From assembly GCF_002223055.1 (NCBI RefSeq), contig NZ_NKFL01000006.1:806001-870000 (forward strand): DNA of 64,000 nt, given 5' to 3'. The DNA comes from Burkholderia sp. HI2500 (lineage in GTDB: Bacteria > Pseudomonadota > Gammaproteobacteria > Burkholderiales > Burkholderiaceae). Both the position numbers and the translations under genes were made by a program. The stretch's first letter is position 1; the number at the start of each line of letters is the position of its first letter. Shown here in pieces: positions 1 to 7,069 of the stretch. The notes below the pieces were generated by a model. It had not been told where the DNA came from. It searched no databases and worked only from the letters and a program-made list of their open reading frames with translations.

Positions 1-870
1 GCCCGGGCGCACGGTGGTCGACGTATCCGTCGAGAAATAGCGGATCAGCGGATCCTGCGCGGCCGCGCCGACGAGCTTCGCGAGATCCTCCGCCGTCGAC
101 ACGTTGTGCGGCGACAGGCCGGTGGGCTCACGGAAGTGCGTATGATGCATGCCGAGCCGACGCGCTTCGCGGTTCATTGCCTTGACGAACGCGGCGCGTC
201 CGCCCGGATAGTCGCGGCTCAGCGCGGCGGCCGCGCGGTTTTCCGACGACATCAGCGCGATATGGAACATCTCGCGGCGCGACAGTTCCGAGCCGACCTG
301 CAGGCGCGACCCGGTGAACTTGATCGTGTCGCGGTCGTGCGCGGTGACGCGCAGCACGCCGTTCAGCGGACGGTCGGCGTCGCGCGCGACGACGGCCGTC
401 ATCAGCTTCGAGATCGACGCGATCGGCCGCACGGTGCGTGCGTTGCGGGCCAGCAGCGGCGTGCCAGAGTCGACGTCTAGCACGTAGGCGGCGCGTGAAT
501 GGAGCGAGTTGACTGCGCGTGGGGTATAGCCGCAGCTCGCCATCAGGCGCGGCTTGGCGGCCGGGCGTGGGCGCACCGCATTCGAACGTTTCGCGCGGCG
601 CTGCTGCGGGGCCGGTGCCGCCTGGCGCTTGACTGCCTGGTGCTTCACGCGCGGGCGGCGGTGCTTGACGGCCTTCTGCTTACGCTGCGCGGGCTTTTTC
701 CTGACGGCTTTCTTGACGACCTTTTTCGCATGCGGCTGCACATGCGCGACGCGCTGCGGCGTGTGACGTTGTGCGGACGACGCGTTCGTCGAGAAGGCGA
801 ACATCAGCATCGACAGGGCGACGAGCAGGGTGGTCCGGGCGAGAGGCAGGCGCGCGATGAGGCCGGTCAA
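1..870 (-). CDS. pbpG: D-alanyl-D-alanine endopeptidase, PbpG/PBP7 family (3' part beyond left edge)
   Basis: A low-molecular-mass penicillin-binding protein that cuts DD-crosslinks in periplasmic peptidoglycan. The visible 290 residues hold a hydrophobic N-terminal signal (about 7-32), a very basic Lys/Arg/Ala-rich linker (48-108), and the start of a peptidase S11 domain. The active-site SxxK motif is S152-I-S-K155 and the SxN motif is S209-E-N211. The KTG motif should lie beyond the window. I chose the TTG at 868-870 because an AAGGAG ribosome site sits 10 bases upstream (881-886) and the hydrophobic signal follows at once. The basic linker is unlike E. coli PBP7 and may bind wall polymers electrostatically, which is inference. 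Confidence 0.85.
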   Translation of the reverse strand, partial: MTGLIARLPLARTTLLVALSMLMFAFSTNASSAQRHTPQRVAHVQPHAKKVVKKAVRKKPAQRKQKAVKHRRPRVKHQAVKRQAAPAPQQRRAKRSNAVRPRPAAKPRLMASCGYTPRAVNSLHSRAAYVLDVDSGTPLLARNARTVRPIASISKLMTAVVARDADRPLNGVLRVTAHDRDTIKFTGSRLQVGSELSRREMFHIALMSSENRAAAALSRDYPGGRAAFVKAMNREARRLGMHHTHFREPTGLSPHNVSTAEDLAKLVGAAAQDPLIRYFSTDTSTTVRPG

Positions 871-938
871 GCGAAAGTCTCCTTGTCACGCGTGGCGAGG
901 CGGCGTGAAATGCGTGGGCGGTCAGCGGGATGCGGAAA

Positions 939-968
939 ATTATACGGTCGATCGCTGGGCGATGACGA
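939..968 (-). promoter_or_regulatory. candidate sigma-70 promoter of pbpG
   Basis: On the minus strand a perfect TATAAT (944 to 939) lies about 70 bases upstream of the pbpG start. A weak -35, TCGTCA (968 to 963), stands 18 bases before it. The -10 match is strong and the -35 match poor. Confidence 0.35.
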
Positions 969-1463
969 TTGAAGGCGGGAAAAGATGCGCGATTCGGTGA
1001 AATTGGGCGACGCTGATCGGTGATTCGAGGAGGGCGCAGTGGCCTGCGCGCTGGCGGTCGCGCGATATATGACGCGATACGTGGCGCGATCGTGGGTCGA
1101 TAGCGCCGATGCTCAACGCGGCCAGTTGCGCCGCGACACCACCGCGAAGCTGATCGCGATCGAGCCGGTTACGGGGCGCGGCGGTGCGTCGTTCGTCGCG
1201 CTCATCGCGTCCACCGCATCGCCGAAACGAAAGCGGCGGCCGCGGCCGTCAGCGCGTTCGGCACGACGTTTCGGCGCGCGCGGATCAGCCGTTGCGGCGC
1301 GCTCATCGAGGGCGGCCCGTGCGCACGACGTGTCGTCGGGCGGACATTCACAGACGAGATCTACAGACATGACGGTCGATTCCTGAAAGGGCATGTCCGT
1401 ATTGAACGCCATCGCATTCGATCGGTAAAATGAATGTTTCGATCGTTACGATTCCTTTTAAGA
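969..1463. other. intergenic region with no convincing gene
   Basis: This lies between divergent pbpG and a LysR gene. A GTG ORF on the plus strand (1039-1386, 115 residues) has a good GGAGG ribosome site. Its product is almost entirely Arg/Ser/Ala with no recognisable domain, and a minus-strand ORF overlaps it, so I do not call either as a gene. Confidence 0.4.
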
Positions 1464-2339
1464 ATGGAATTGAAACTGCTGCGAACCTTCCTGACGGTCA
1501 CTGAGCTGAGCCATTTCAGCCGCGCGGCCGATGCGCTGCACATGAGCCAGCCGGCACTGAGCAAGCAGATCGGCGCGCTCGAGGCGAGCCTCGGCGGCAA
1601 GCTGTTCGAGCGCGGCCGGCACGGCGCGGAACTCACCGCGTTCGGCGAGCGCTTCCTGCCCGATGCGCAGGCGCTGGTGCGCGATGCGGACGAGATTCTC
1701 GTGCGCGCGCGTGAGCTGTCGAGCGGGCAGCGCGGTCATTTGCGGCTGGGCATCTGCCTGTCGGTGCTGACGCTCGTCCCGAAGCTCGTCGCGGAATTTC
1801 GCAGCCGGAATCCCGGCATTGCCGTGACGTTGAGCGACCTGTCGTCCGCGGAGCAGACGCGCCGGTTGCGCGCGGGCAAGCTCGATGCGGGATTCCTGCG
1901 CCTGCCGTCGGACGAAGGTTTGTCGTCGTTCAAGGTGATCGACGAGGCGCTGGCGCTGGCGGTACCGCCGCATCTCGGCCTGAAGCGCGTGCCGGCCGAT
2001 CTCGGCACGCTCAACGAGATCGGCTTCATCGCGTTGCAGCGCGCACGCGGCCAAGGGTTGGCCGCGCAGGTCGACCGGTGGTGCGTCGAGCGCCGCTTCG
2101 TGCCGCACGTGACGCAGCAGGCCGAGGACGTGCAGTCGGTGCTCGCGTCGGTCGCGGCCGGCGCGGGCGTCGCGTTCATTCCGTCGCGTGCGCAATATCT
2201 GCTGCGCGACGCGACGGTATTGCCGCTCGACGGCAAGGATGCGAAGTGGCGCGTCGGGCTCGCATGGCTGTCGGATCGTGACGATCCCGTCACCACACGC
2301 TTCGTATCGTTCATGCGTGCCGCGATCAAGAATGCATGA
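1464..2339 (+). CDS. LysR-family transcriptional regulator
   Basis: A 291-residue LysR regulator. The N-terminal winged helix-turn-helix (about 1-60) has the usual pattern, including the stretch SRAADALHMSQPALSKQI, followed by a periplasmic-binding-like effector domain (about 90-290). The start at 1464 gives the canonical MELKLLRTF opening; an in-frame ATG at 1434 would add ten residues. LysR proteins usually control a neighbouring or divergent gene, but the nearest divergent gene is pbpG, nearly 600 bases away, so the target is uncertain. The effector is unknown. Confidence 0.85.
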   Translation: MELKLLRTFLTVTELSHFSRAADALHMSQPALSKQIGALEASLGGKLFERGRHGAELTAFGERFLPDAQALVRDADEILVRARELSSGQRGHLRLGICLSVLTLVPKLVAEFRSRNPGIAVTLSDLSSAEQTRRLRAGKLDAGFLRLPSDEGLSSFKVIDEALALAVPPHLGLKRVPADLGTLNEIGFIALQRARGQGLAAQVDRWCVERRFVPHVTQQAEDVQSVLASVAAGAGVAFIPSRAQYLLRDATVLPLDGKDAKWRVGLAWLSDRDDPVTTRFVSFMRAAIKNA

Positions 2340-2418
2340 GGGACGAAGCGGTATAGTGTCCTCAGCCGGCAGCGGTCGCCCGATCGCCAGCCCCAGTCTC
2401 GCTCAACCACCACCACCC

Positions 2419-2703
2419 ATGACTTCAGAATCCGACGACGCCCCGCTCGATCCCGCACTCGTCGCGACGCTCGCGACACTGAACGACGCCGCGGGCGATC
2501 CGGCCGGCAAGGCCTGGTCGCTGCCGAAGATCGCGAAACGCACGCAACTGCCGATGAGCACGCTGCGCCGCGTGCTGACGCAGCTCGACGCCGCGGGCCT
2601 GAGCGCGACGACGTTGAACGAGGACGGTACCGGCAGCGCCGCGCTGACCGACGAAGGGCGCGCGGTGTGCGCGCAACTGTTCGGCGCGAACGACGCGCAA
2701 TGA
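2419..2703 (+). CDS. small winged-helix DNA-binding protein
   Basis: A 94-residue protein with one visible domain. Residues about 35-75 (SLPKIAKRTQLPMSTLRRVL, then a DAAGLSATTLNEDG wing and an ALTDEGRAVC helix) have the layout of a MarR/ArsR-like winged helix. No effector domain or cysteine cluster is present. It follows the LysR gene by 79 bases and is convergent with an outer-membrane protein gene. Proteins of this size are commonly annotated as hypothetical or ArsR-like in Burkholderia. The regulatory role is inferred from the fold pattern only. Confidence 0.6.
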   Translation: MTSESDDAPLDPALVATLATLNDAAGDPAGKAWSLPKIAKRTQLPMSTLRRVLTQLDAAGLSATTLNEDGTGSAALTDEGRAVCAQLFGANDAQ

Positions 2704-2706
2704 AAA

Positions 2707-2729
2707 ACGGGCCGCTGGAAGCGGCCCGT
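2707..2729. terminator. bidirectional terminator hairpin
   Basis: A perfect 9-bp stem (ACGGGCCGC, 2707-2715, with 2721-2729) and a 5-base loop lie directly after the stop codon of the winged-helix gene and between two convergent genes. There is a short A-run before the stem, giving a T-run for minus-strand transcripts, but only a poor T-run on the plus strand. Confidence 0.7.
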
Positions 2730-2761
2730 CGTCTTGCGGTTCGACGCGCGGCGTCGATGCG

Positions 2762-3505
2762 CTACCACCGCACCGTCACGCCGCCCATCACTGAATGATC
2801 GTAGGTCTGGTCGTTCAGCCCGCGCCGGTAGCCGAGGTCGAGATCGAGCCACGGCTTCGGCGAATAGATCGCGCCCGCGATCACGAATGCGGGATTCGCG
2901 CCGGCACCGCTTTCCGTGTGGCGCGACGTGCCGATGTCGGCCACGATCTGCAACGTGTCGGTCGCCTTGTAGATCGCCGCGCCGGACACGGCCCAGATCG
3001 ACGTCAGGTCGCCCTGGCGATTCGGCTGGTACGTCATGCCCGCATTCGCGAGGAACGAAAACCGCGCGACGTCGAGCTGCGCGAGCAGCGTTGCGCCGGC
3101 GCCCACGCGGCCGGTGCCGAGCCCGCGCCGGTCGTTGCCGGTCGGCGCGGTCAGTTTCGGCTTCAGCGCGATCGACAGCGGGCCGCGCTCGACGAACCGC
3201 CATTTCATGCCGATCTCGACATCGCCGATTCCGGCGCCGTTTTCATCGGTGCGCGTTTGCAGATGCGTGTAAGGCGCGTTCACGTAGAGATCGACGTGCT
3301 CGCCGAACCCGCGCGTGAGCGTCGCGTTCCACAGCTGGTGGCGGCCGTTTTCTTCCTGTTTCGAGGTTTCCTCGGCGTTGAATTCGAACTGCCAGTTCGC
3401 GTTGCCCTGCGTGCCCGTGTCGTCGCTGACGAGCGGATGGGTGGCGAGCGCATCGAACGGCGCGAGGAAGGCGCTCGCGGCTGCGAGCGGAAGCATTCTT
3501 TTCAT
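2762..3505 (-). CDS. outer-membrane beta-barrel protein (MetA/phenol-degradation transporter-like)
   Basis: A 247-residue exported protein. A signal peptide (about 1-21, ending in ALA) is followed by alternating amphipathic strands and a C-terminal aromatic residue (VTVRW), as expected of an outer-membrane barrel. The stretches GDVEIGMKWRF and LKPKLTAPTG, with the closing DLGYRRGLNDQTYDHSVMGG, resemble the MetA-pathway-of-phenol-degradation transporter family. There is no TonB box or plug. It stands alone between two terminators, just downstream of mgtA in the same direction. Substrate unknown. Confidence 0.6.
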   Translation of the reverse strand: MKRMLPLAAASAFLAPFDALATHPLVSDDTGTQGNANWQFEFNAEETSKQEENGRHQLWNATLTRGFGEHVDLYVNAPYTHLQTRTDENGAGIGDVEIGMKWRFVERGPLSIALKPKLTAPTGNDRRGLGTGRVGAGATLLAQLDVARFSFLANAGMTYQPNRQGDLTSIWAVSGAAIYKATDTLQIVADIGTSRHTESGAGANPAFVIAGAIYSPKPWLDLDLGYRRGLNDQTYDHSVMGGVTVRW

Positions 3506-3530
3506 CGTGTCACCCGAGATGCGTGGCGAG

Positions 3531-3568
3531 CCTGCCGGCTTGCGCCCAGGGAGGCGCAGGCCGGCAGG
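3531..3568 (-). terminator. terminator of mgtA
   Basis: A 16-bp near-perfect inverted repeat (3531-3546 with 3553-3568, one imperfect pair, 6-base loop) begins 17 bases after the mgtA stop and ends before the next gene. There is no clear T-run, so it may only pause polymerase or stabilise the 3' end. Confidence 0.5.
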
Positions 3569-3585
3569 TCGTCAAGCGAAGCCGT

Positions 3586-6351
3586 TCAGAACCACTGCTT
3601 GTAGCGGCGCACGTAGATCGTCTTGACGATCTGCGCGAGCAGGATGTAGCCGACCATCGTCGCGGCGAGCCACAGCCAGAAGGTGCCCGGCAGGTGCATG
3701 AAGCCGAGGGATTCGGCGAACGGCGAGAACGGCAGCCAGCAGCCGATCGCGATCGCGGTGAACGTCGACAGCAGCACCGGCAGCGCGGCCGTGCTCTGCA
3801 GGAACGGAATCTTCTGCGTGCGCAGCAGGTGCACGACGAGCGTCTGCGAGACCAGGCTCTCGATGAACCAGCCCGAGTTCATCACGATCTGGCCGCCGGT
3901 GCCGCCGTTCAGGTGATACATCGCACCCGCGCCGAACACCGTCCACATCAGGATGTACGTCGTGATGTCGAACACCGACGACGTCGGCCCGACCCACAGC
4001 ATGAAGCGGCTGATGTTGCCGGCTTCCCACTTGCGCGGTTTCTTCAGGAACTCGGGATCCATCTTGTCCCACGGCAGCAGCATCTGCGACGTGTCGTAAA
4101 TCAGGTTCAGCACGAGCAGCTGCGTCGCGAGCATCGGCTCCCACGGCAGGAACGCGCTGGCGACGAGCACCGAGAACACGTTGCCGAAGTTCGAGCTGGC
4201 GGTCATGTTCAGGTACTTCAGGATGTTGCCGAACGTCTCGCGGCCCTTGATCACGCCTTCCTCGAGCACCATCAGGCTCTTTTCGAGCAGGATGATGTCC
4301 GCGGTTTCCTTCGCGATGTCGGCGCCGCTGTCGACCGAGATGCCGACGTCGGCGTCGCGCAGCGCGGGCGCATCGTTGATGCCGTCGCCGAGGAAGCCGA
4401 CCGTGTGGCCGTTCGCCTGCAGCGCCTTGACGATGCGCGCCTTCTGCAGCGGCGTGAGCTTCGCGAACACGGTCGTGCGTTCGACGACTTCCGCGAGCGT
4501 CGCGTCGTCGAGCGCTTCGATTTCCGTGCCGAGGATCGGCTTGCCGGGCTCGAGGCCGACCTGGCGGCACACCTTCATCGTGACGACCGGGTTGTCGCCC
4601 GTCAGCACCTTCACCGCGACGCCGTTTTCGCGCAGCGCGGCGAGCGCCGGCGCGGCCGATTCCTTCGGCGGATCGAGGAAGGTCAGGAAGCCGCGCACGA
4701 CGAGGTCGTGTTCGTCGGCGGTGCGGTACTGCTGGCGCTCGTCGCCGCGCGGGATCGTGCGCGTCGCGAGCACGAGCACGCGGAAGCCGTCCTCGTTGTA
4801 CGCGCTGGCCTGTTCGAGCAGCCGCTTGCGCGCGACGAAGTCGAGCGGGCGCACGCCGTCCTCGTCCTGCACGTGCGTGGAGACGGCCAGCATTTCCTCG
4901 ACCGCGCCCTTGCAGATCAGCAGGTGCGTGCCGTGCCTGTCCTCGACGACGACCGACAGGCGGCGCCGCACGAAGTCGAACGGCAGTTCGTCGATCTTCT
5001 TGTAGCCCTGCGGCTTCACGCGCTCGCCGATCTCGTCGGCACGCGCGACGACCGCGATGTCGATCAGGTTCTTCTGGCCGCTCTGGTGGAAGCTGTTCAG
5101 CCAGCCGAGCCGCAGGATCTCCTCGTCCTTGTAGCCCGACAGGTCGAGGTGATGCTCGAGGATGATCTTGTCCTGCGTGAGCGTGCCGGTCTTGTCGGTG
5201 CACAGCACGTCCATCGCGCCGAAGTTCTGCACCGAGTTCAGCCGCTTGACGACGACCTTGCGGCGCGCCATCGCCACCGCGCCGCGCGCGAGGTTCGCGC
5301 TGACGATCATCGGCAGCATTTCGGGCGTGAGGCCCACGGCCACCGCGAGGGCGAACGTGAGCGCGCTCAGCCAGTCGCCCTTGGTCAACCCGTTGATCAT
5401 GAACACGATCGGCACCATCACGAACATGAACTTGATCAGCAGCCAGCTCACGCTCGCGACGCCGCGGTCGAAGCTCGTCTCGATGCGCTTGTGGCTCACG
5501 ACGTTGCGCGCGAGCGAGCCGAAATAGGTGTCCTCGCCGGTCGCGACGACGACGGCCGTCGCCGTGCCGCTGACGACGTTGGTGCCCATGAAGCAGACGT
5601 TCTCGAGATCGAGCAGCGATGCCGACGTATCGGTCGCGGAGTCGGCCGCGCGCGTGCCGGCGGATTTGCCGGCGACCGCGCCGAGCGTGTCGTACTTCTC
5701 GACGGGCAGCGCCTCGCCGGTCAGCACGGCCTGGCTGATGAACAGGTCGCGCGACGCGAGCAGGCGCACGTCCGCCGGGATCATGTCGCCGGCCGACAGG
5801 TGCACGATGTCGCCGGCCACGACTTCGCGCATCGGCACCTCGCGGCGTGTCGGCTCGGACGTGTCGGTCATGGCACGCTGCACGGTGGCCGTCGTGCGGA
5901 CCATCGCCTTCAGCTTCTCGGCCGCGCGCAGCGAACGGAATTCCTGCACGAAGCGCAGCAGCGCGCTGATCGTGACCATCGTCAGCAGGATCGTCATGCC
6001 GACGTAGTCGCGATCGTCGGGCGCCGCGAAGTAGACGTCGGTGAAGAAGCTGATGGCGGCGAGTACCAGCAGCACGTAGACGAACGGGTTGTGGAACGAG
6101 AGCAGCAGCTGGCGGGTCCAGTGCGGCGGCTTGTCGTGCGCGATTTCGTTCGGGCCGTAGTGCTGCAGGCGGTCGGCGGCCTGGTCGTAGGTGAGGCCGC
6201 GCGTACTGGTGTTCAGCGACTTCAGCGTCTCTTCGAGCGGACGGGCCGCTTCCTGCGCGGCGCGCATGATGCGCGGGTCGTTCTGCTGGGCGCCGCCGGC
6301 CTTGATGAAGCCGCGCTGTTTCTTTTGCGATGTGTTGTGTCGTGTTGTCAT
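3586..6351 (-). CDS. mgtA: magnesium-translocating P-type ATPase MgtA
   Basis: An inner-membrane P3B-type ATPase that imports Mg2+ using ATP. It has 921 residues (E. coli MgtA about 898). The phosphorylation site is D386 in DKTGTLT. TGD and GDGIND motifs of the P and hinge regions follow, and the C-terminal third holds several membrane segments. The cytosolic N-terminus is basic and Gln-rich, as in MgtA. An AGGAG ribosome site lies 6 bases before the ATG. Upstream is a 52-codon proline-rich leader ORF, and the ribosome site can be paired by an upstream RNA arm, so expression is probably attenuated in response to Mg2+ or proline availability. MgtB/MgtC companions are absent here. Confidence 0.95.
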   Translation of the reverse strand: MTTRHNTSQKKQRGFIKAGGAQQNDPRIMRAAQEAARPLEETLKSLNTSTRGLTYDQAADRLQHYGPNEIAHDKPPHWTRQLLLSFHNPFVYVLLVLAAISFFTDVYFAAPDDRDYVGMTILLTMVTISALLRFVQEFRSLRAAEKLKAMVRTTATVQRAMTDTSEPTRREVPMREVVAGDIVHLSAGDMIPADVRLLASRDLFISQAVLTGEALPVEKYDTLGAVAGKSAGTRAADSATDTSASLLDLENVCFMGTNVVSGTATAVVVATGEDTYFGSLARNVVSHKRIETSFDRGVASVSWLLIKFMFVMVPIVFMINGLTKGDWLSALTFALAVAVGLTPEMLPMIVSANLARGAVAMARRKVVVKRLNSVQNFGAMDVLCTDKTGTLTQDKIILEHHLDLSGYKDEEILRLGWLNSFHQSGQKNLIDIAVVARADEIGERVKPQGYKKIDELPFDFVRRRLSVVVEDRHGTHLLICKGAVEEMLAVSTHVQDEDGVRPLDFVARKRLLEQASAYNEDGFRVLVLATRTIPRGDERQQYRTADEHDLVVRGFLTFLDPPKESAAPALAALRENGVAVKVLTGDNPVVTMKVCRQVGLEPGKPILGTEIEALDDATLAEVVERTTVFAKLTPLQKARIVKALQANGHTVGFLGDGINDAPALRDADVGISVDSGADIAKETADIILLEKSLMVLEEGVIKGRETFGNILKYLNMTASSNFGNVFSVLVASAFLPWEPMLATQLLVLNLIYDTSQMLLPWDKMDPEFLKKPRKWEAGNISRFMLWVGPTSSVFDITTYILMWTVFGAGAMYHLNGGTGGQIVMNSGWFIESLVSQTLVVHLLRTQKIPFLQSTAALPVLLSTFTAIAIGCWLPFSPFAESLGFMHLPGTFWLWLAATMVGYILLAQIVKTIYVRRYKQWF

Positions 6352-6353
6352 GA

Positions 6354-6424
6354 GTCGCTCCTAGCGCACGAGGCGGCGGGCGGGGAGCGACCGTGACGTT
6401 ATCGACGCACGAGCGCTCCCCGCC
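6354..6424 (-). promoter_or_regulatory. candidate leader RNA switch controlling mgtA translation
   Basis: In the mRNA the last codons of the leader ORF (6424 to 6414) form a perfect 11-bp helix with 6389-6379. The middle of that right arm (6391 to 6384, GTCGCTCC) is also perfectly complementary over 8 bp to the mgtA ribosome site (6361 to 6354, GGAGCGAC). The two helices exclude each other. A ribosome reaching the end of the leader ORF would melt the first helix and let the arm mask the mgtA start. A ribosome stopping earlier would leave the first helix intact and the start open. The pairings are seen; the switching is inferred from the enterobacterial mgtL and mgtP precedents. Confidence 0.55.
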
Positions 6425-6557
6425 GCGTCGCGTCAGGCGCGATCGGCTGTGGATCGGGGAAGGCGGGAACGCTCGCCGGCGCGTGCGGTGCGGCCGGAGG
6501 GGCGATGCGCGGCGTCGCACCGGCGAGCGGTAATCGACTACTGTCGTCTGAGTTCAT
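6399..6557 (-). CDS. proline-rich leader peptide of mgtA (MgtL-like)
   Basis: A 52-residue ORF ending 47 bases before mgtA. It has its own AGGAG ribosome site (6563-6567) five bases before the ATG. Eleven of the 52 residues are proline, and the C-terminal half reads FPDPQPIAPDATRR (33-46). This echoes E. coli and Salmonella MgtL (EPDPTPLPRRR), in which a proline/acidic stretch destabilises or slows the ribosome and so turns on mgtA at low Mg2+ or low proline. The ORF can be extended upstream in frame to 6710, but only the internal ATG has a good ribosome site. Homology to MgtL is doubtful; functional analogy is the claim. Confidence 0.7.
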   Translation of the reverse strand: MNSDDSSRLPLAGATPRIAPPAAPHAPASVPAFPDPQPIAPDATRRGALVRR

Positions 6558-7012
6558 CTGCACTCCTGTCGGTTGTGGATAATCGGCACGGGCGATCGAC
6601 AGCGACGCACGCACGAAGGCGCGCGGCCGGACGGCACGCGAACGGAAAACGCACGCAGCTGACGCTGCGCGCAACACGAACGCACGCGCGCGACGGCGCA
6701 TCGCGTGCATTCGACAATAATGAAAATTCGGCGGGAGATCTGGCCAGTCAAGTCAGGCCGGAAGGACGCCGCATCCTGCTTCCCGGGATGCGGCAGAAGA
6801 CGAGGCTCTGCGCGTTTTCCTCAGGCAGCAGTCGAGTTGGTCAAGCACCAACTACAACTCGCATCGGTGTTCACAGAACACTCCATGTAATTAGACGGGA
6901 GCGATGGTAATGGGTCGCTGTGCGAAGCGTCAACCCTTTTGTCAGTCGTTATTTCGAGAAACGTAATCGGGATGAGGGGTGCGCGGCGCGCCGTCGGATC
7001 GACGCCAATGAA
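6558..7012. other. long 5' region of mgtA, no gene called
   Basis: This 455-base stretch between the subtilase terminator and the mgtA leader ORF should hold the mgtA promoter. A perfect 9-bp hairpin (6768-6776 with 6786-6794, loop 9) lies in it and could be part of a long leader RNA or a second terminator. A single DnaA-box-like 9-mer sits at 6574-6582. I cannot place a promoter with confidence. Confidence 0.4.
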
Positions 7013-7051
7013 ACGGCCGCGCGCATGCGATATCGGCATGCGCGCGGCCGT
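7013..7051 (-). terminator. terminator of the subtilase gene
   Basis: A perfect 16-bp stem (7013-7028 with 7036-7051) with a 7-base loop starts 19 bases after the subtilase stop and is followed on the minus strand by TTTCATT. It is one of the strongest hairpins in the window. Confidence 0.8.
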
Positions 7052-7069
7052 GTCGAAGCAGGTGGCGTA

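Noticed and set aside
1039..1386. A 115-codon GTG ORF with a strong GGAGG site
   Set aside because: The product is Arg/Ser/Ala-rich without any domain, and an opposing ORF overlaps it. Coding status would need comparative evidence.
3523..6396. A 957-codon plus-strand ORF antisense to mgtA
   Set aside because: It is composed almost wholly of Arg, Glu, His, Asp and Ala with no domain, and lies across a complete mgtA. It is a reading-frame shadow of GC-rich codon bias.
6574..6582. A perfect DnaA-box 9-mer (TTATCCACA on the minus strand)
   Set aside because: A single copy with no AT-rich unwinding region or replication gene nearby. It may occur by chance.
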